Below are positions 27,730 through 35,246 of a stretch of 64,000 nucleotides of DNA, one piece after another (within the stretch, counting starts at the first letter, position 1; each line of letters starts with the position of its first letter). Below the pieces are notes generated by a model that searched no databases, was not told where the DNA came from, and saw nothing but the letters and a program-made list of their open reading frames with translations. A program made the position numbers and the translations under genes. The stretch comes from Streptomyces bobili (GTDB taxonomy: Bacteria; Actinomycetota; Actinomycetes; Streptomycetales; Streptomycetaceae), in the NCBI RefSeq assembly GCF_002154575.1, contig NZ_MUBA01000056.1, forward strand, positions 1-64,000, read 5' to 3'.

Positions 27730-28491
27730 ATGGACTCTCGTACCACCGTTGAGCGCGCTCAACGCCTCAAGCAACTGCACGCCGAATACAGGCCGCTCGT
27801 ACTGCCGACCGTCTGGGACGTCTGGTCCGCGCGGACGGCAGCCGCCGCCGGGTTCCCCGCGCTGACGATCGGCAGTCATCCGCTGGCCGACTCCCGGGGG
27901 GCCGACGACCACGAGGGGCAGACCTTCGAGGAGGTGCTCTCCGCCGTCAGGCCGATCATCGCGGCGGTCGACGTCCCGGTGTCCGTGGACCTGGAGTCCG
28001 GGTACGGGCAGAAGCCCGCGGATCTCGTCGCCGGGCTCATCGAGGTCGGCGGCGTCGGTCTCAACGTCGAGGACACCGTCCACTCGGACGGCGGCCGCGT
28101 GCGCAGCACGCAGGAGCACGCGAGCTACGTCGCCGGCCTGCGCGCGGCGGCTGACGACGCGGGGGTCCCGGTCTGGGTGAACGGGCGGACCGACCTCTTC
28201 CTGCACACGAAGGACGCTTCCGGCGTCCTCGACCAGGCGATCGAACGACTGCGGGCGCTGGAGCAGGCCGGCGCCGACAGCGTCTACCCGGTGGGTATCC
28301 AGGACGACGACGACCTGCTCGCGGCGGTGACCGGCGCCGTCGCCATTCCCGTGAACTCCACGGCCCATCCCCTCAGGCACGATCTTGAGCGCTTCCGCCG
28401 CCTGGGCGTCGGCCGGATCACCTACGGCCCACTGCTGCAGTTCGCGATGGCCGACACGATGAAGGACATGCTCGGGCCGTGGGCACCCTGA
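27730..28491 (+). CDS. Isocitrate lyase/PEP mutase superfamily protein
   Basis: A 253-residue (beta/alpha)8 enzyme of the PEP mutase/isocitrate lyase superfamily. It shows the start segment LVLPTVWDVWSARTAAAAGF, the metal-site strand VPVSVDLESGYG, the GGVGLNVEDT strand (Glu/Asp metal ligand) and VPVWVNGRTDLF. The family cleaves or forms C-C or P-C bonds of 2-hydroxy/oxo acids such as oxaloacetate, methylisocitrate or phosphonopyruvate; the substrate here is not assignable. The catalytic KKCGH motif of true isocitrate lyases is absent. It is monocistronic and ends in a strong terminator. Confidence 0.85.
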   Translation: MDSRTTVERAQRLKQLHAEYRPLVLPTVWDVWSARTAAAAGFPALTIGSHPLADSRGADDHEGQTFEEVLSAVRPIIAAVDVPVSVDLESGYGQKPADLVAGLIEVGGVGLNVEDTVHSDGGRVRSTQEHASYVAGLRAAADDAGVPVWVNGRTDLFLHTKDASGVLDQAIERLRALEQAGADSVYPVGIQDDDDLLAAVTGAVAIPVNSTAHPLRHDLERFRRLGVGRITYGPLLQFAMADTMKDMLGPWAP

Positions 28492-28501
28492 GGAGCTGAT
28501 C

Positions 28502-28527
28502 GACCCGACGGGGCCGCCCGTCGGGTC
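28502..28527 (+). terminator. Hairpin terminator after PEP mutase-like gene
   Basis: GACCCGACGG and its complement CCGTCGGGTC flank a short GC loop about ten bases after the stop codon and are followed by CTTCG. This is typical of Streptomyces hairpin terminators without a long T run. Confidence 0.7.
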
Positions 28528-28530
28528 CTT

Positions 28531-28970
28531 CGCCTCACGGCAGCAGTGACACGTAGTGCTGGTCGAACTCGGCTACGCCGCACGGGACTTCCTCGGTAAA
28601 GCGCCCTCGGGGGCGCTCCCTGCTCGACCTCCCCGTCGACCGCTGGTCCGTCAGCAGCAGCCGCAGCAACGATACGACCGGTGCGGGCCCCGTGGGCGTG
28701 TTGCGCCCCGTCGTCGTACGCGGTCTGGAACGCCCCACCGACCTGACGCGACGAGGGCGACGCCGACGGTCATGTGGAGTCCGGGGGGGGGCTACACGCA
28801 GCGACCAGACCACTGATCTCCGGCCGGTCCCGCCCGACTCCCCGAACGCATAAGGCCGGTTCGGGAAGCCGCCCCCGCGTTGATCACCATCGGCCGCATG
28901 ATCGCCGGCCACGACCTCGCCATCGGCGTGCTCGTCCGTTCGGTCACCGCCATATGTCCCGTCCACAGGG
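28531..28970. other. Gene-poor stretch with possible gene relic
   Basis: No intact gene is visible. On the minus strand, 28537-28610 encodes GRFTEEVPCGVAEFDQHYVS, which looks like a true protein C-terminus, but nothing upstream continues it. A run of nine G lies near 28781-28791. Confidence 0.3.
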
Positions 28971-29005
28971 AAAGGCCCGGCCCTCCAGGAGAGAAGCCGG
29001 ACCTT
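28971..29005 (-). terminator. Terminator of the cold-shock gene
   Basis: Read on the minus strand, AAGGTCCGGC and GCCGGGCCTT form a ten-base stem with one mismatch around a ~13-base loop, followed by TTCCC. It begins about 16 bases after the cold-shock stop codon. Confidence 0.65.
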
Positions 29006-29020
29006 ACCGAGGCTGCGGGA

Positions 29021-29224
29021 TCAGACGGGGCGGATGTTCTCCGCCTGCGGGCCCTTCTGGCCCTGGGTGACATCGAACTCCACCTTCTGGCCTTCCTGCA
29101 GCTCGCGGTAACCCTGGGCGGCGATGTTGGAGTAGTGGGCGAAGACGTCGGGGCCGCCGCCCTCCTGCTCGATGAAGCCGAACCCCTTCTCGCTGTTGAA
29201 CCACTTGACTGTGCCCTTGGCCAT
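29021..29224 (-). CDS. Cold-shock domain protein (CspA family)
   Basis: A 67-residue single cold-shock domain. RNP1 (KGFGFIEQ) and RNP2 (VFAHYS, normally VFVHFS/VFAHYS) are present, and the order [15 protein letters not shown] is that of Streptomyces Csp proteins. It binds single-stranded RNA/DNA and acts as an RNA chaperone. The ATG at 29224 is preceded by a GAAGGAGA-like site. The region upstream holds a perfect ten-base inverted repeat (29314-29337) that may be in the 5' leader or be an operator. Confidence 0.95.
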   Translation of the reverse strand: MAKGTVKWFNSEKGFGFIEQEGGGPDVFAHYSNIAAQGYRELQEGQKVEFDVTQGQKGPQAENIRPV

Positions 29225-29313
29225 GGCCGTCTCCTTCGAGAGAAAACCGGGCTCGCACCCTGCGGGCCCGGGAGGTGATCGCCTTGGTCCGGAGAGGCGC
29301 TGAACAGCAAGAA

Positions 29314-29337
29314 CGCCCGTGATTGCGATCACGGGCG
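29314..29337. promoter_or_regulatory. Perfect inverted repeat upstream of the cold-shock gene
   Basis: CGCCCGTGAT, loop TGCG, ATCACGGGCG: a perfect 10-bp stem about 90-113 bases upstream of the start codon. It could be a structured leader element, an operator, or a terminator for transcription arriving from the TetR side. Confidence 0.6.
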
Positions 29338-29546
29338 AACGGACTTCGGAACCACGACTGCTGAACCACCACGCTATACCGGCGCGGCGACAGCCGCTAG
29401 CGATAACACGGCGCGTCAACGCCCCTCCTGTCGACACACGCGTGGCATCGACCTCCGCTGGGGACCCGCCGGAGTCGCACGCGTCGGTCCGCATCCGTCT
29501 CCATGCACGGTCCTTCGGGTCCGCTGAGCACCGGCGTGGTAGTTTG

Positions 29547-29560
29547 TGAGCGATCGTTCA
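29547..29560. promoter_or_regulatory. Putative TetR operator
   Basis: TGAGCGATCGTTCA is a 14-base palindrome with one mismatched pair. It lies 17 bases before the TetR start codon, overlapping the likely promoter, and is typical of autoregulatory TetR sites. Confidence 0.6.
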
Positions 29561-29576
29561 ACTACAAGGGGCGTCG

Positions 29577-30203
29577 ATGGGCCGCAAACAGGTTTGGGAG
29601 CAGGGCGAGGTGCTGGCCTCCGCTATGCGTCTGTTTCGTCGTCGTGGCTACCTGGGCGCCTCGCTGCGCGACCTCGAAGAGGCGACCGGAATGCACCCGG
29701 GCAGCCTGTACCGGGCGTTCAGCAGCAAGGAGGGCCTGTTCAGCGCCGCGCTGGATGACTACAACGAGCGCGTGGTGGAGGGAAGGGTTCGCGCCCACCT
29801 GCGGGACGCGGAGGACCCCGTGGCCGGCATCCGCTCGTTCTTCACCTCGGCGTTCGACACCGGTGGCGGTCCCGAACCCGATCCGGGGTGCCTGCTCACC
29901 AACACCGCGGTGGAGTCGTTCTCCGTTCCGCACGTGGCGCCAGGCGTACGCCGGGGGCTGGAGACGATCGAGTCCGGCTTCGCCGACGCGTTGACGCGCG
30001 CCCAGGCCCAGCGGCTACTGCCCGAGGAACTCGACGTCGAGAAGTCAGCCGCCCAGCTCCTGGCCCTCTATCAGGGCCTCCTGGTCCTCGTCCGGTCCGG
30101 TACTGACGCCGCCAAACTGCACACCATCACCGACGGAGCCCTGGCATTGATCCGTGCCAGGAATGCCACAGCCAAGCAAGCCGACGAAGAGGAACAGCGA
30201 TGA
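29577..30203 (+). CDS. TetR-family regulator
   Basis: A 208-residue regulator. The HTH (about 9-55) contains AMRLFRRRGYLGASLRDLEEATGMHPGSLYRAF followed by SSKEGLF. The C-terminal ligand domain contains GCLLTNTAVE, a segment typical of the AcrR/YxaF-like subgroup. It overlaps the SnoaL-like gene by four bases (ATGA), so both are translated together. The palindrome at 29547-29560 suggests autorepression. The ligand is unknown. Confidence 0.9.
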   Translation: MGRKQVWEQGEVLASAMRLFRRRGYLGASLRDLEEATGMHPGSLYRAFSSKEGLFSAALDDYNERVVEGRVRAHLRDAEDPVAGIRSFFTSAFDTGGGPEPDPGCLLTNTAVESFSVPHVAPGVRRGLETIESGFADALTRAQAQRLLPEELDVEKSAAQLLALYQGLLVLVRSGTDAAKLHTITDGALALIRARNATAKQADEEEQR

Positions 30204-30547
30204 GTGACCAACAGCAGCTCTGGGACAAATACGCCGCGTGCTGGTCGGCCGACCCCTCGAGGCGACTCACCGCGCTCGGCGCGGTCGCGGTCGACGACGT
30301 CACCTACCGGGACCCGGGAACCGAGGTCGGCGGCCTGGCCGAACTCGACGCGTACATGGGCGGGTTCGCCGGGGCGTTTCCCGGACATCGCTTCCGCATC
30401 GACGAAGTCCTTGACCACCACGACCGGTCACTCGCCCGCTGGACCCAGGTCGGGCCGGACGGCGAGGCCTTCATGACGGGCGTGAGCAGCGCGGTGCACC
30501 GGGACGGCCTTCTCGCCGATGTGACCGGATTCTTCCTCCCCGCCTGA
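30200..30547 (+). CDS. SnoaL/NTF2-like small protein
   Basis: A 115-residue alpha+beta cone protein of the SnoaL-like/NTF2 superfamily. It shows the early WDKYAACWSA helix, DDVTYRDPGTEVGGLAELDAY and FPGHRFRIDEVLDHHDRSLARW. Such proteins bind small hydrophobic molecules or catalyse simple isomerisations. It is co-translated with the TetR gene and is its likely target through the shared promoter. Function unknown. Confidence 0.8.
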   Translation: MSDQQQLWDKYAACWSADPSRRLTALGAVAVDDVTYRDPGTEVGGLAELDAYMGGFAGAFPGHRFRIDEVLDHHDRSLARWTQVGPDGEAFMTGVSSAVHRDGLLADVTGFFLPA

Positions 30548-30676
30548 CGACTTCGGCCGACCCCGCCAGACCGCCACCTATGGGCACTGCTCGGCGACTT
30601 CGGCCGCCGGGCATGCCGACAGGCGGGGTACGCCTTCAACTGGCCCCTGTTTCGAGGTGGTTACTGCGCAGGTAGG

Positions 30677-31600
30677 TCAACGCGCCGTCGTCGTCCGGTC
30701 GCAGTTGTCACGGCCTGTCATGGGCTCGGACGCTGCCATGAAGGCTTGCAGGAGGGGACGGTCGTCTCCTCGGCGGGTGGCCATGAAGATCCGGCTCACT
30801 GTAGGAGGCCCGTCGAGTTCGACCCTTCGGGCACCTGCGGGGAGCAGTGTCGTGACGCTGTAGGGGGCGATGCTGACGCCGAGCCCGGCCGCGACGAACA
30901 TCATGATGGTGTGCCAGTTCGAGCACTCCTGCGCGACCTGGACGTCGATACCGGCGTTCCGCAGCGGCTGCGTGTTCATGTCGAACGCGTGAGTTCCCGC
31001 CGAGCGCGGAAACAGGATCAGCGGGTCTTCAGCCAGCGCCCTCGCCTCCACAAGGCCACCTCCTGCGGCGGGGTGCTCGCTGGGGACGACGGCGACGAAC
31101 CGTTCGGATGTCAGTAGGGAAAGGCCGATGTCGTCTCGCTCCTCGGCGTCCCTCACGATCCCGACGTCGGCGGTGCCCCGCTTCAGGGCCGCCAGAACGT
31201 CGGTGGTGAAGCCGTCGTGCAGTTTGACCTGGACATCCGGTCGACGGCGGGAGAACTCACGGAGGATCTCGCTGACGATCGCGGTGGCGGAGGTGATGAA
31301 GGCGACGTCCAGGCGGCCGGCCTCGCCGCGGCCGACACGGCCGGCCTCGTCGAGGTCGGCCGCCAGGCGGTCCAGAAGGTTCCGGGCCCTCGGCCCGAAC
31401 GCCGCTCCCGCCTCTGTGAGGTGGACACTGCGTGAGGTCCGCCGGAACAACTCGACGCCGACGATCTTCTCAAGCTGCCTGATCTGCTGGGACAGAGCGG
31501 GCTGAGCGATGTGCAGACGCTGGGCGGCGTGGCCGAAGTGCAGTTCCTCGGCCAGAGCCAGGAAGTACCGGAGATGACGGAGCTCGATTCGCTGATCCAT
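30677..31600 (-). CDS. LysR-family regulator
   Basis: A 307-residue LysR protein. The winged HTH (about 5-64) reads LRHLRYFLALAEELHFGHAA and LSQQIRQLEKIVGVELFRRT. The LysR substrate domain follows (RLDVAFITSATAIVSEILRE, VGIVRDAEERDD). It is divergent from the GNAT gene, and a T-N11-A site with CTCAA-N9-TTGAG arms (31603-31621) lies directly before its start codon. The last residues are rich in Arg/Thr. The effector is unknown. Confidence 0.92.
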   Translation of the reverse strand: MDQRIELRHLRYFLALAEELHFGHAAQRLHIAQPALSQQIRQLEKIVGVELFRRTSRSVHLTEAGAAFGPRARNLLDRLAADLDEAGRVGRGEAGRLDVAFITSATAIVSEILREFSRRRPDVQVKLHDGFTTDVLAALKRGTADVGIVRDAEERDDIGLSLLTSERFVAVVPSEHPAAGGGLVEARALAEDPLILFPRSAGTHAFDMNTQPLRNAGIDVQVAQECSNWHTIMMFVAAGLGVSIAPYSVTTLLPAGARRVELDGPPTVSRIFMATRRGDDRPLLQAFMAASEPMTGRDNCDRTTTAR

Positions 31601-31602
31601 AA

Positions 31603-31621
31603 CTCAAGCTTATTGATTGAG
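31603..31621. promoter_or_regulatory. Putative LysR binding site
   Basis: CTCAA-N9-TTGAG, containing the T-N11-A core, lies in the LysR/GNAT intergenic region and abuts the LysR start. It is typical of LysR autoregulatory sites. Confidence 0.55.
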
Positions 31622-31713
31622 CCTGAGCCGTGTATTGGACATATGGGTGAGCGGGCCGGAGGCTACGAGCAGTCACATCAGAGAAGAGCCAGATCAGAAA
31701 GCGAACCCGTCTC

Positions 31714-32205
31714 ATGCCGCACGCCTCCGCCCCGGCCATGGTCTCCTCGATCCGCTCACCGAGTGACGCCGACGCTTTCTACGCGCTGAACGAGGAGTGG
31801 ATCTCGCGCCTGTTCACTCTGCAGGAGGAGGACCGGGCTGTTCTCGGGGATCCGTTCGGCCGCATCGTGGACGCGGGCGGCGACGTGCTGATGGCCCGCG
31901 AGCCGGGCAGCGACACCGCAGTGGGGTGCATCGCACTTCTGGCGTATCCGGACGCCGTCTTCGAGCTGGCGAAGATGGCCGTGGCCCCCGCCGCGCAAGG
32001 ACGCGGCATCGGCCGCCACCTCATAGCCGCAGCGATCGACCGCGCCCGGACACTCGGTGGAACCCGGCTGTTCCTCGGGACGAACACCAAGCTGGCCCCC
32101 GCCATTCACCTCTACGAGGACGCGGGGTTCGTCAGGATCACCCGCGACCGTCTCCCAGTGCCCGACTATTACGCACGCGCTGACATCCTCATGGAACTGA
32201 AGTGA
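31714..32205 (+). CDS. GNAT-family N-acetyltransferase
   Basis: A 163-residue GNAT fold. The acetyl-CoA loop is APAAQGRGIGRHLIAAAID (about 92-110), followed by GTRLFLGTNTKLAPAIHLYEDAGF and a substrate-side VPDYYARAD segment. It lies divergent from the LysR gene, which probably controls it. An aspartate/glutamate racemase-like gene follows about 115 bases downstream in the same direction. The acceptor is unknown. No strong ribosome binding site precedes ATG 31714; the ATG eight codons later is an alternative. Confidence 0.88.
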   Translation: MPHASAPAMVSSIRSPSDADAFYALNEEWISRLFTLQEEDRAVLGDPFGRIVDAGGDVLMAREPGSDTAVGCIALLAYPDAVFELAKMAVAPAAQGRGIGRHLIAAAIDRARTLGGTRLFLGTNTKLAPAIHLYEDAGFVRITRDRLPVPDYYARADILMELK

Positions 32206-32321
32206 TCCTCGCGGCGGCAATTCCTCGCGCCCGGAACAGCTTAACCGTATCGCTCATTTCGCTTATGGAAGGAGACTGGGTGGTGAGCAGAATGCCATTC
32301 GAAGTTGATACGAGGAGCACG

Positions 32322-33050
32322 ATGAAGACGATCGGGCTGATCGGCGGAATGAGCTGGGAGTCGACAGCGGAGTACTATCGGTTCTTGAACGAGTTCACGC
32401 GCGACCGACTCGGCGGACTCCATTCAGCCCGATGTGTGATCTATTCGGTGGATTTCGCAGAGATTGAGCAATTGCAGGTCCAGGGACGCTGGGCAGATGC
32501 AGGCGAGACCCTGGCTGCGGCCGCTCAGTCTCTGGAAGCGGCCGGCGCTGATCTGGTGCTCATCTGTACCAACACCATGCACAAGGTCGCCGACGTCGTC
32601 GAGGCGGCGGTGTCCGTTCCGCTCCTGCACCTGGCCGACGCCACCGCAGCCGCCGTACGGACATCGGGCCTGCGCCGGGTTGGCCTGCTGGGCACGGCGT
32701 TCACCATGGAACAGGACTTCTATCGAGGCCGTCTCGAAGCGGCCGGGCTCGATGTCCGCATCCCGGATAGTGACGGGCGCGCGCTCGTGCACAAAGTGAT
32801 CTATGAGGAGCTGTGCCTCGGAATTGTGCGGGACGAATCGCGTACTGCTTACCAGAAGGTCATCAAAGACCTCGTCGCCGCCGGCGCGGAAGGCATCATC
32901 CTGGGCTGCACCGAAATCGAGCTTCTCATCACCCCTGAGCACTGCCCCGTGCCGGTCTTCCCCACTGCACGAATTCACGCTCAGGCAGCCGTAGACGCCG
33001 CTCTTCCGGATACCCAGAACCACACTGCCACGATGCCCGTATCCCGCTGA
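32322..33050 (+). CDS. Aspartate/glutamate racemase family protein
   Basis: A 242-residue amino acid racemase. It begins MKTIGLIGGMSWESTAEYYR, as in YgeA-like broad-specificity racemases. The two catalytic cysteines are visible in LICTNTMHKV and LGCTEIELLI. It interconverts L- and D-amino acids without a cofactor in the cytoplasm. ATG 32322 follows GAGGAG closely. The run from the GNAT gene suggests a two-gene unit, and the pair could act on the same amino acid; that is inference. It converges on the DUF6243 gene across a bidirectional terminator. Confidence 0.9.
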   Translation: MKTIGLIGGMSWESTAEYYRFLNEFTRDRLGGLHSARCVIYSVDFAEIEQLQVQGRWADAGETLAAAAQSLEAAGADLVLICTNTMHKVADVVEAAVSVPLLHLADATAAAVRTSGLRRVGLLGTAFTMEQDFYRGRLEAAGLDVRIPDSDGRALVHKVIYEELCLGIVRDESRTAYQKVIKDLVAAGAEGIILGCTEIELLITPEHCPVPVFPTARIHAQAAVDAALPDTQNHTATMPVSR

Positions 33051-33112
33051 CTGGAGTGCGGCATCACTCCCCGCCCGTAAAAGCCACGACCCATACGTCG
33101 CAGACGGTTCCG

Positions 33113-33134
33113 CTCCCCGCGCACGCGGGGATGG
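33113..33134. repeat. Solitary type I-E CRISPR-like repeat
   Basis: CTCCCCGCGCACGCGGGGATGG matches the core of actinobacterial type I-E CRISPR repeats (CCCCGCG hairpin followed by GATGG). No second copy occurs at ~60-base spacing, so it is not an array. It may be a relic or a chance hairpin. Confidence 0.35.
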
Positions 33135-33185
33135 CGGTTGGTCGGCCGGGAGCGGAGCGGGGCAGGCCCGCGTCTGGTACGGCAG

Positions 33186-33220
33186 CAGGGCCCGGACCAC
33201 GCGTCGTGGTCCGGGCCCTG
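33186..33220. terminator. Bidirectional terminator hairpin
   Basis: CAGGGCCCGGACCACG, loop CGT, then the exact complement: a perfect 16-bp stem. It lies between the convergent racemase and DUF6243 genes and can terminate both. Confidence 0.8.
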
Positions 33221-33254
33221 CCCCATGCGGTGCCCACCCTGCGGTGGCGGTGCG

Positions 33255-33464
33255 TCAGCTGTGTGCGGTGTCGTCGCCGGTCTGCCCGGCGCCCTCAGCG
33301 GTGCCTGCCTTCTCGCGCATCTTGCGCAGCAGCTCCGCCTTCTGGTCGGCGGCACTCTGGCGGTCGAGGTTGCGGTGCGGACCGTTGTTCTGCCGTTCGG
33401 CGCGGGACAGCTTCTTGCGCTGGCCGCCGCCCATGCCCACGGGGTTGTTGATGTTCTTGCTCAC
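33255..33464 (-). CDS. DUF6243-like small basic protein
   Basis: A 69-residue hydrophilic protein starting MSKNINNPVGMGGGQRKKLS, followed by RAERQNNGPHRNL and a helical QKAELLRKMREKAG. It matches a short Streptomyces family (DUF6243) of unknown function; the high charge suggests nucleic acid or ribosome association, which is only a guess. It is monocistronic, with the terminator at 33186-33220 downstream. Confidence 0.75.
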   Translation of the reverse strand: MSKNINNPVGMGGGQRKKLSRAERQNNGPHRNLDRQSAADQKAELLRKMREKAGTAEGAGQTGDDTAHS

Positions 33465-33737
33465 GGGTTCTCCCGGAATGATGTGGAAGTGATCTACGGA
33501 TTCATCGGTGGGGGACGGGCGCGGCTACGTCGAAGGACATCAGCAGGGGCCCATCACGCTCTCACTCGTGAATCGGCGTCTGGAAGAACATGACCAAGAC
33601 GGTACCCGGTCCCGTCAGCTCCGTACACCAGGTTCTTCGCCGTCCCGGCGTCGGCGGAGTACGCCTGCTTGTCCAGTGCTGTCGCAAGCCTGTCGGTGAT
33701 TGCCCGATGAGCCGTCGCCGGTCCAGCGCTCCCCGGA

Positions 33738-34076
33738 TCAGCTGGCCGGCCCGTAGGGTTCTCGCACGCCGACTACCTGGAGCCGGTCGTCCGCCGGTAC
33801 ACACGGTAGGTATTGCCGGGGCACGACGCGTGACTCACCTGCCGGGAAGAAAGCCGCGGGCGCGTTCGTCGAGTTCGGCCGCGTGTAGGCCGCGGGCCGG
33901 GAGGGGCGAGGCCGCGGGCCCGAAGGGGCGAGGTCGCCCCTCATGCCGGTGCCGGCCTTGCGGGTGCGGACGGAGCGGACGCCGTCCATGCGGGCAACGG
34001 TGGCAGGACTGTACTGCTCGGTCACGGCCCGGTGATCACCCAGGGTTTCGTGGACCTTGGCCGTGCGGGAGTACAC
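33738..34076 (-). pseudogene. Possible gene relic, unrecognised
   Basis: The minus strand from 34076 encodes SRTAKVHETLGDHRAVTEQY and then RMDGVRSVRTRKAG, which reads like real protein. It then runs into Arg/Pro-rich non-coding-like sequence. No start with a binding site and no family were recognised. It is probably a disrupted gene within a ~1 kb decayed stretch (33465-34502). Confidence 0.3.
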
Positions 34077-34395
34077 CGAGGCTGCCGACGGGCCCCAGCT
34101 ATGGGCCTGGAACGGGACCTCGGAGCAAGCCCGCGCTTCCGCCGCCGTACGCCTCAGACGTCCTCCTGTGCGGACGCCGCATGGGCTCGCGCGAGGAGGG
34201 CGTCCATGCCGCGGAGGAAGACATCGACGTCATCTCGAGTTGCCGCCTGTCGTAGGCGTCGAAGCTCGCTTCGACCACCGCATGAAACGACGCGCCGACC
34301 CGAGCAGGCCGCACGCCCTATGGACTGGCAGCACGTCGGCGCCACAGACCCATAGAGCCCCATGGATACGCGCAGACACACACCGTTCAGACCCG

Positions 34396-34509
34396 CGCCT
34401 TGCACGCCCACCTCCGGTGGCGCAACGCCAACGCCCGCCGCCAGGACGTCCTGGTCGCCGAGCGCAAGGAACGCGGCCGCCTGCACAGCGAATCTGTCTG
34501 GGCTACTTG
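34396..34509 (+). pseudogene. Possible transposase C-terminal fragment
   Basis: The plus strand reads ALHAHLRWRNANARRQDV, then LVAERKERGRLHSE, to a stop at 34509. RYLRWRNANARHPDVL-like strings end several Streptomyces transposase or helicase-like mobile proteins. Only about 38 codons remain, touching the end of the convergent DUF6368-like gene. Confidence 0.35.
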
Positions 34510-35135
34510 ACCAGCCGGAAGGCGGGGTGCCCAACCCAGGCCCGCAGGAACGCCGCCGATCCCAGCGCCATCCAGTCGTCGCCCGCGATCCCCAACACCC
34601 CCGGAAGGCCAGCGACGACCGACGCCTGGCCGTCCAACAGCTCGACATTGGCCACGCCCCCGATGACGTCCATGACAGCGGCGGTCAGCAGGGCCGTGGT
34701 CACGTGGTCGATCTCGCGATTGCAGCCCGCACTGACATTGACGGCATGGGTCGGTCTGAAGCCGAGGATGGCCTCCACCTCGGGCTCGTCCGCGTGCTCA
34801 GCCTCGAAGGTGCTCTCGTCGCCGACGCCCGACCCCATCAAGTAGACCAGGAAGGGCCGACGCCAGTCCTCGCGCTGCGGATTGAATCCCACCAGGGCTG
34901 TGAGTTCCTCGTCCGCGGAGGTGTTGCCGAGGAGTGGCAGCGGGTACGGCTTTCGCCAGTCCTTCTCTCGCCTGTCCTCGACGCCCAGTCGCTCTGCGGG
35001 CACGTTGACGTCGAAGAACCCGGGCCGCTTCTCGTCGAAGTGGGAGGAGAGCCCCACCATCAACGCGCGGAACTCCCGCAGCACAGCCGGGGAGAGCGGC
35101 TCCGCCAACTCGATCACCAAGGTCGGACCAGACAT
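34503..35135 (-). CDS. DUF6368-like protein
   Basis: A 210-residue acidic protein starting SGPTLVIELAEPLSPAVLRE. It resembles a Streptomyces hypothetical family (DUF6368): an N-terminal beta-rich half, then GFRPTHAVNVSAGCNREID and a C-terminal segment VVAGLPGVLGIAGDDW that resembles SitI6-type immunity proteins. An immunity role is possible but not shown. The ATG lies in a short intergenic region shared with the end of the endonuclease VII-like gene. Confidence 0.65.
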   Translation of the reverse strand: MSGPTLVIELAEPLSPAVLREFRALMVGLSSHFDEKRPGFFDVNVPAERLGVEDRREKDWRKPYPLPLLGNTSADEELTALVGFNPQREDWRRPFLVYLMGSGVGDESTFEAEHADEPEVEAILGFRPTHAVNVSAGCNREIDHVTTALLTAAVMDVIGGVANVELLDGQASVVAGLPGVLGIAGDDWMALGSAAFLRAWVGHPAFRLVK

Positions 35136-35246
35136 GCTGGAAGCCTAGTTTGATCGGCTCCGCGACCGCTCGCATTGTTCCCACACCGAGTCCAGCCGGT
35201 CCGAGCACCGACGCCGCCAACCCGGCGAACCTGTGCGGTCAGAGCA

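Noticed and set aside
33113-33134. CRISPR array
   Set aside because: Only one repeat-like unit exists; no spacer-repeat periodicity and no cas genes in the window.
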